DNA from: Mariprofundaceae bacterium
Lineage (GTDB): Bacteria; Pseudomonadota; Zetaproteobacteria; Mariprofundales; Mariprofundaceae
Reading direction: 5' to 3'
Length of the DNA stretch: 6,802 nucleotides
NCBI GenBank assembly: GCA_030950965.1
Contig: JAUZQP010000092.1
Location: 1-6,802, forward strand
Shown: positions 5,694 to 6,802 of the stretch, one piece after another
Layout of the letters: each line of letters starts with the position of its first letter
How positions within the stretch are numbered: position 1 is the stretch's first letter
The notes under the pieces: model-generated
The model's database searches: none
The model's input: the letters and a program-made list of their open reading frames with translations, nothing else
What the model was told of the DNA's origin: nothing
Made by a program: the position numbers and the translations under genes

Positions 5694-6160
5694 AAGGCCT
5701 GCTTGATAAGGGTTTTATCACCACCAATGTGGATAAGGTTATTAACGGAGCGCGTGCTGGTTCTATCTGGCCGATGACCTTCGGGCTTGCCTGTTGCGCG
5801 GTGGAGTTCATGCATGCTGGTGCTTCCCGTTATGATATGGATCGATTCGGCATTGTACCACGTGCTTCCCCCCGTCAATCGGACTTGATGATTGTTGCGG
5901 GAACCTTGTGTAATAAGATGGCTCCTGCGCTGCGTAAGGTGTATGACCAAATGTCTGAGCCTCGCTGGGTGATTTCGATGGGCTCATGTGCCAATGGTGG
6001 TGGTTACTACCATTATTCGTACTCGGTGGTGCGTGGTTGTGATCGTATCGTGCCGATTGATATTTACGTGCCTGGTTGCCCGCCAACTGCTGAAGCATTG
6101 CTGTATGCTTTCATTCAGTTGCAAGAAAAGATCAAACGCACCAATACCATTGCACGTTGA
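5684..6160 (+). CDS. nuoB: NADH-quinone oxidoreductase subunit B
   Basis: NuoB is the peripheral-arm subunit that binds iron-sulfur cluster N2, the last electron carrier before quinone. The 158-residue length is normal. The four N2 ligands are present: the tandem C37-C38 in GLACCAVEFMH, C102 in SMGSCANGGG and C132 in VPGCPPTAEALL. Other family blocks are SIWPMTFG (27-34), the loop SPRQSDLMIVAGTLCNKMAP (62-81) and YYHYSYSVVRGCDRIVP (108-124). The ATG lies inside the end of nuoA (ATGGGAATAG, ten-base overlap), with AAGGGG seven bases upstream, so the two are probably translationally coupled. Nothing about it is unusual. Confidence 0.98.
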   Translation: MGIEGLLDKGFITTNVDKVINGARAGSIWPMTFGLACCAVEFMHAGASRYDMDRFGIVPRASPRQSDLMIVAGTLCNKMAPALRKVYDQMSEPRWVISMGSCANGGGYYHYSYSVVRGCDRIVPIDIYVPGCPPTAEALLYAFIQLQEKIKRTNTIAR

Positions 6161-6169
6161 GGATGAGAT

Positions 6170-6775
6170 ATGAGTGATTTATATACAGAATCCGTTAAAC
6201 AGCAATCTGCTGATGCTGACGTTGAGGCTGTGCGTGGTGCATTCCCTGATGCTGTCGTTGAAGTAACGGAAGCCGTCGATGGTGCTACCATGCGTTTAAC
6301 ACGGGAATCCATTGTTGATGTTTGCCACTTTCTCAAAGGGTCTTGCGCTTACGAGCAATTGATTGATTTGTGTGGCGTGGATATGTCAGAATACCCTGGT
6401 CATCCTGCTGATGCCGACCGTTTTTATGTGGTCTATCACCTGTTGTCGGTGCGCGGGAATAAACGCCTGCGCCTCAAGGTGGGGGTGAATGATCGTCAAT
6501 GGGTGGACTCTGTCTCCGAGGTATGGCCCACAGCCAACTGGTTCGAGCGCGAAGCCTTTGAGATGTTCGGTGTTATTTTTAACCATCACCCTGATTTGCG
6601 CCGTTTGCTGACTGATTACGGTTTTGATGGTCATCCTATGCGCAAGGACTTCCCTGTTACTGGACGCACAGAGCTCTTTTTTGATGAAACGCAATGGCGT
6701 TGTGTCTATCGCCCCAATAAAGTAGAAAACCGGGAAATTACGCCAAAAACTTGGCCAGGAGTTGATCGTGGCTGA
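6170..6775 (+). CDS. nuoC: NADH-quinone oxidoreductase subunit C
   Basis: NuoC (30 kDa subunit) is a structural subunit of the complex I peripheral arm that packs against NuoD. The 201-residue protein is the usual length for an unfused NuoC. The N-terminal 75 residues are variable. The conserved core is at 119-165, with WPTANWFEREAFEMFG, then the FNHHPDLRRLLTDYGF segment and the signature GHPMRKDFPVTG. Downstream, VYRPNKVENREITPKTWPG (179-197) is typical of beta- and gammaproteobacterial forms. The start ATG has GAGG (6159-6162), overlapping the nuoB stop codon, seven bases upstream. Its stop lies inside the start of nuoD, an overlap of eight bases. Having nuoC separate from nuoD argues against an enterobacterial source. 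Confidence 0.97.
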   Translation: MSDLYTESVKQQSADADVEAVRGAFPDAVVEVTEAVDGATMRLTRESIVDVCHFLKGSCAYEQLIDLCGVDMSEYPGHPADADRFYVVYHLLSVRGNKRLRLKVGVNDRQWVDSVSEVWPTANWFEREAFEMFGVIFNHHPDLRRLLTDYGFDGHPMRKDFPVTGRTELFFDETQWRCVYRPNKVENREITPKTWPGVDRG

Positions 6776-6802
6776 GATTAAAAACTATACCCTGAACTTT
6801 GG
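6768..6802 (+). CDS. nuoD: NADH-quinone oxidoreductase subunit D, 5' fragment
   Basis: Only the first 35 bases are in the window. A GTG at 6768 begins a frame reading MAEIKNYTLNFG (GTG read as Met), the typical start of NuoD, which forms much of the quinone pocket of complex I with NuoB. The GTG is preceded by AGGAG (6757-6761) six bases upstream, inside the nuoC coding region, and overlaps nuoC by eight bases. The call rests on the short peptide plus the standard nuoA-B-C-D gene order. The gene continues beyond the right edge. Confidence 0.9.
   Translation, partial: MAEIKNYTLNF

Overview
The window looks like chromosomal DNA of a gammaproteobacterium, or a close relative, with moderate GC content. 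The NADH dehydrogenase proteins are of the proteobacterial Nuo type. nuoC and nuoD are separate genes rather than the enterobacterial nuoCD fusion. I cannot name the genus from sequence alone.

Layout. (1) Positions 1-183 hold no gene I can name: one possible gene start runs off the left edge on the minus strand, and there are some short pairings. (2) Positions 184-5009 are a tightly packed minus-strand operon, read right to left: a single-domain CheY-like response regulator, a small double zinc-ribbon protein, a PilB/GspE-type ATPase, the tRNA methyltransferase TrmO, a DUF4438-type protein of unknown function, and a Nit1-type carbon-nitrogen hydrolase. All five junctions overlap, by about 4, 4, 14, 17 and 4 bases, so the six genes are very probably co-transcribed and partly translationally coupled. 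(3) Positions 5010-5321 are a divergent control region. It has a good sigma70-like promoter for the rightward genes, a weaker leftward one, and a foldable segment just before nuoA. (4) Positions 5322-6802 are the start of the nuo operon on the plus strand: nuoA, nuoB, nuoC and the first 35 bases of nuoD.

How the genes work together. NuoA, B, C and D are subunits of proton-pumping NADH:quinone oxidoreductase (complex I). NuoB carries cluster N2, NuoC and NuoD complete the connecting module, and NuoA is a membrane subunit near the quinone site. In the leftward operon the first three genes look like a signalling-to-motor set: a receiver domain, a zinc-ribbon protein of unknown role, and a hexameric pilus or secretion ATPase. 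No pilin, platform protein or secretin gene is visible. The last three genes are housekeeping or unknown: tRNA A37 modification, DUF4438, and probable repair of deaminated glutathione.

The points most worth a second look are the regulator/zinc-ribbon/ATPase cassette, the DUF4438 gene, and the structured nuoA leader. I found no CRISPR array, insertion sequence, rRNA or tRNA. Most of the window is ordinary core-genome content, and the novel-system ideas below are hypotheses.
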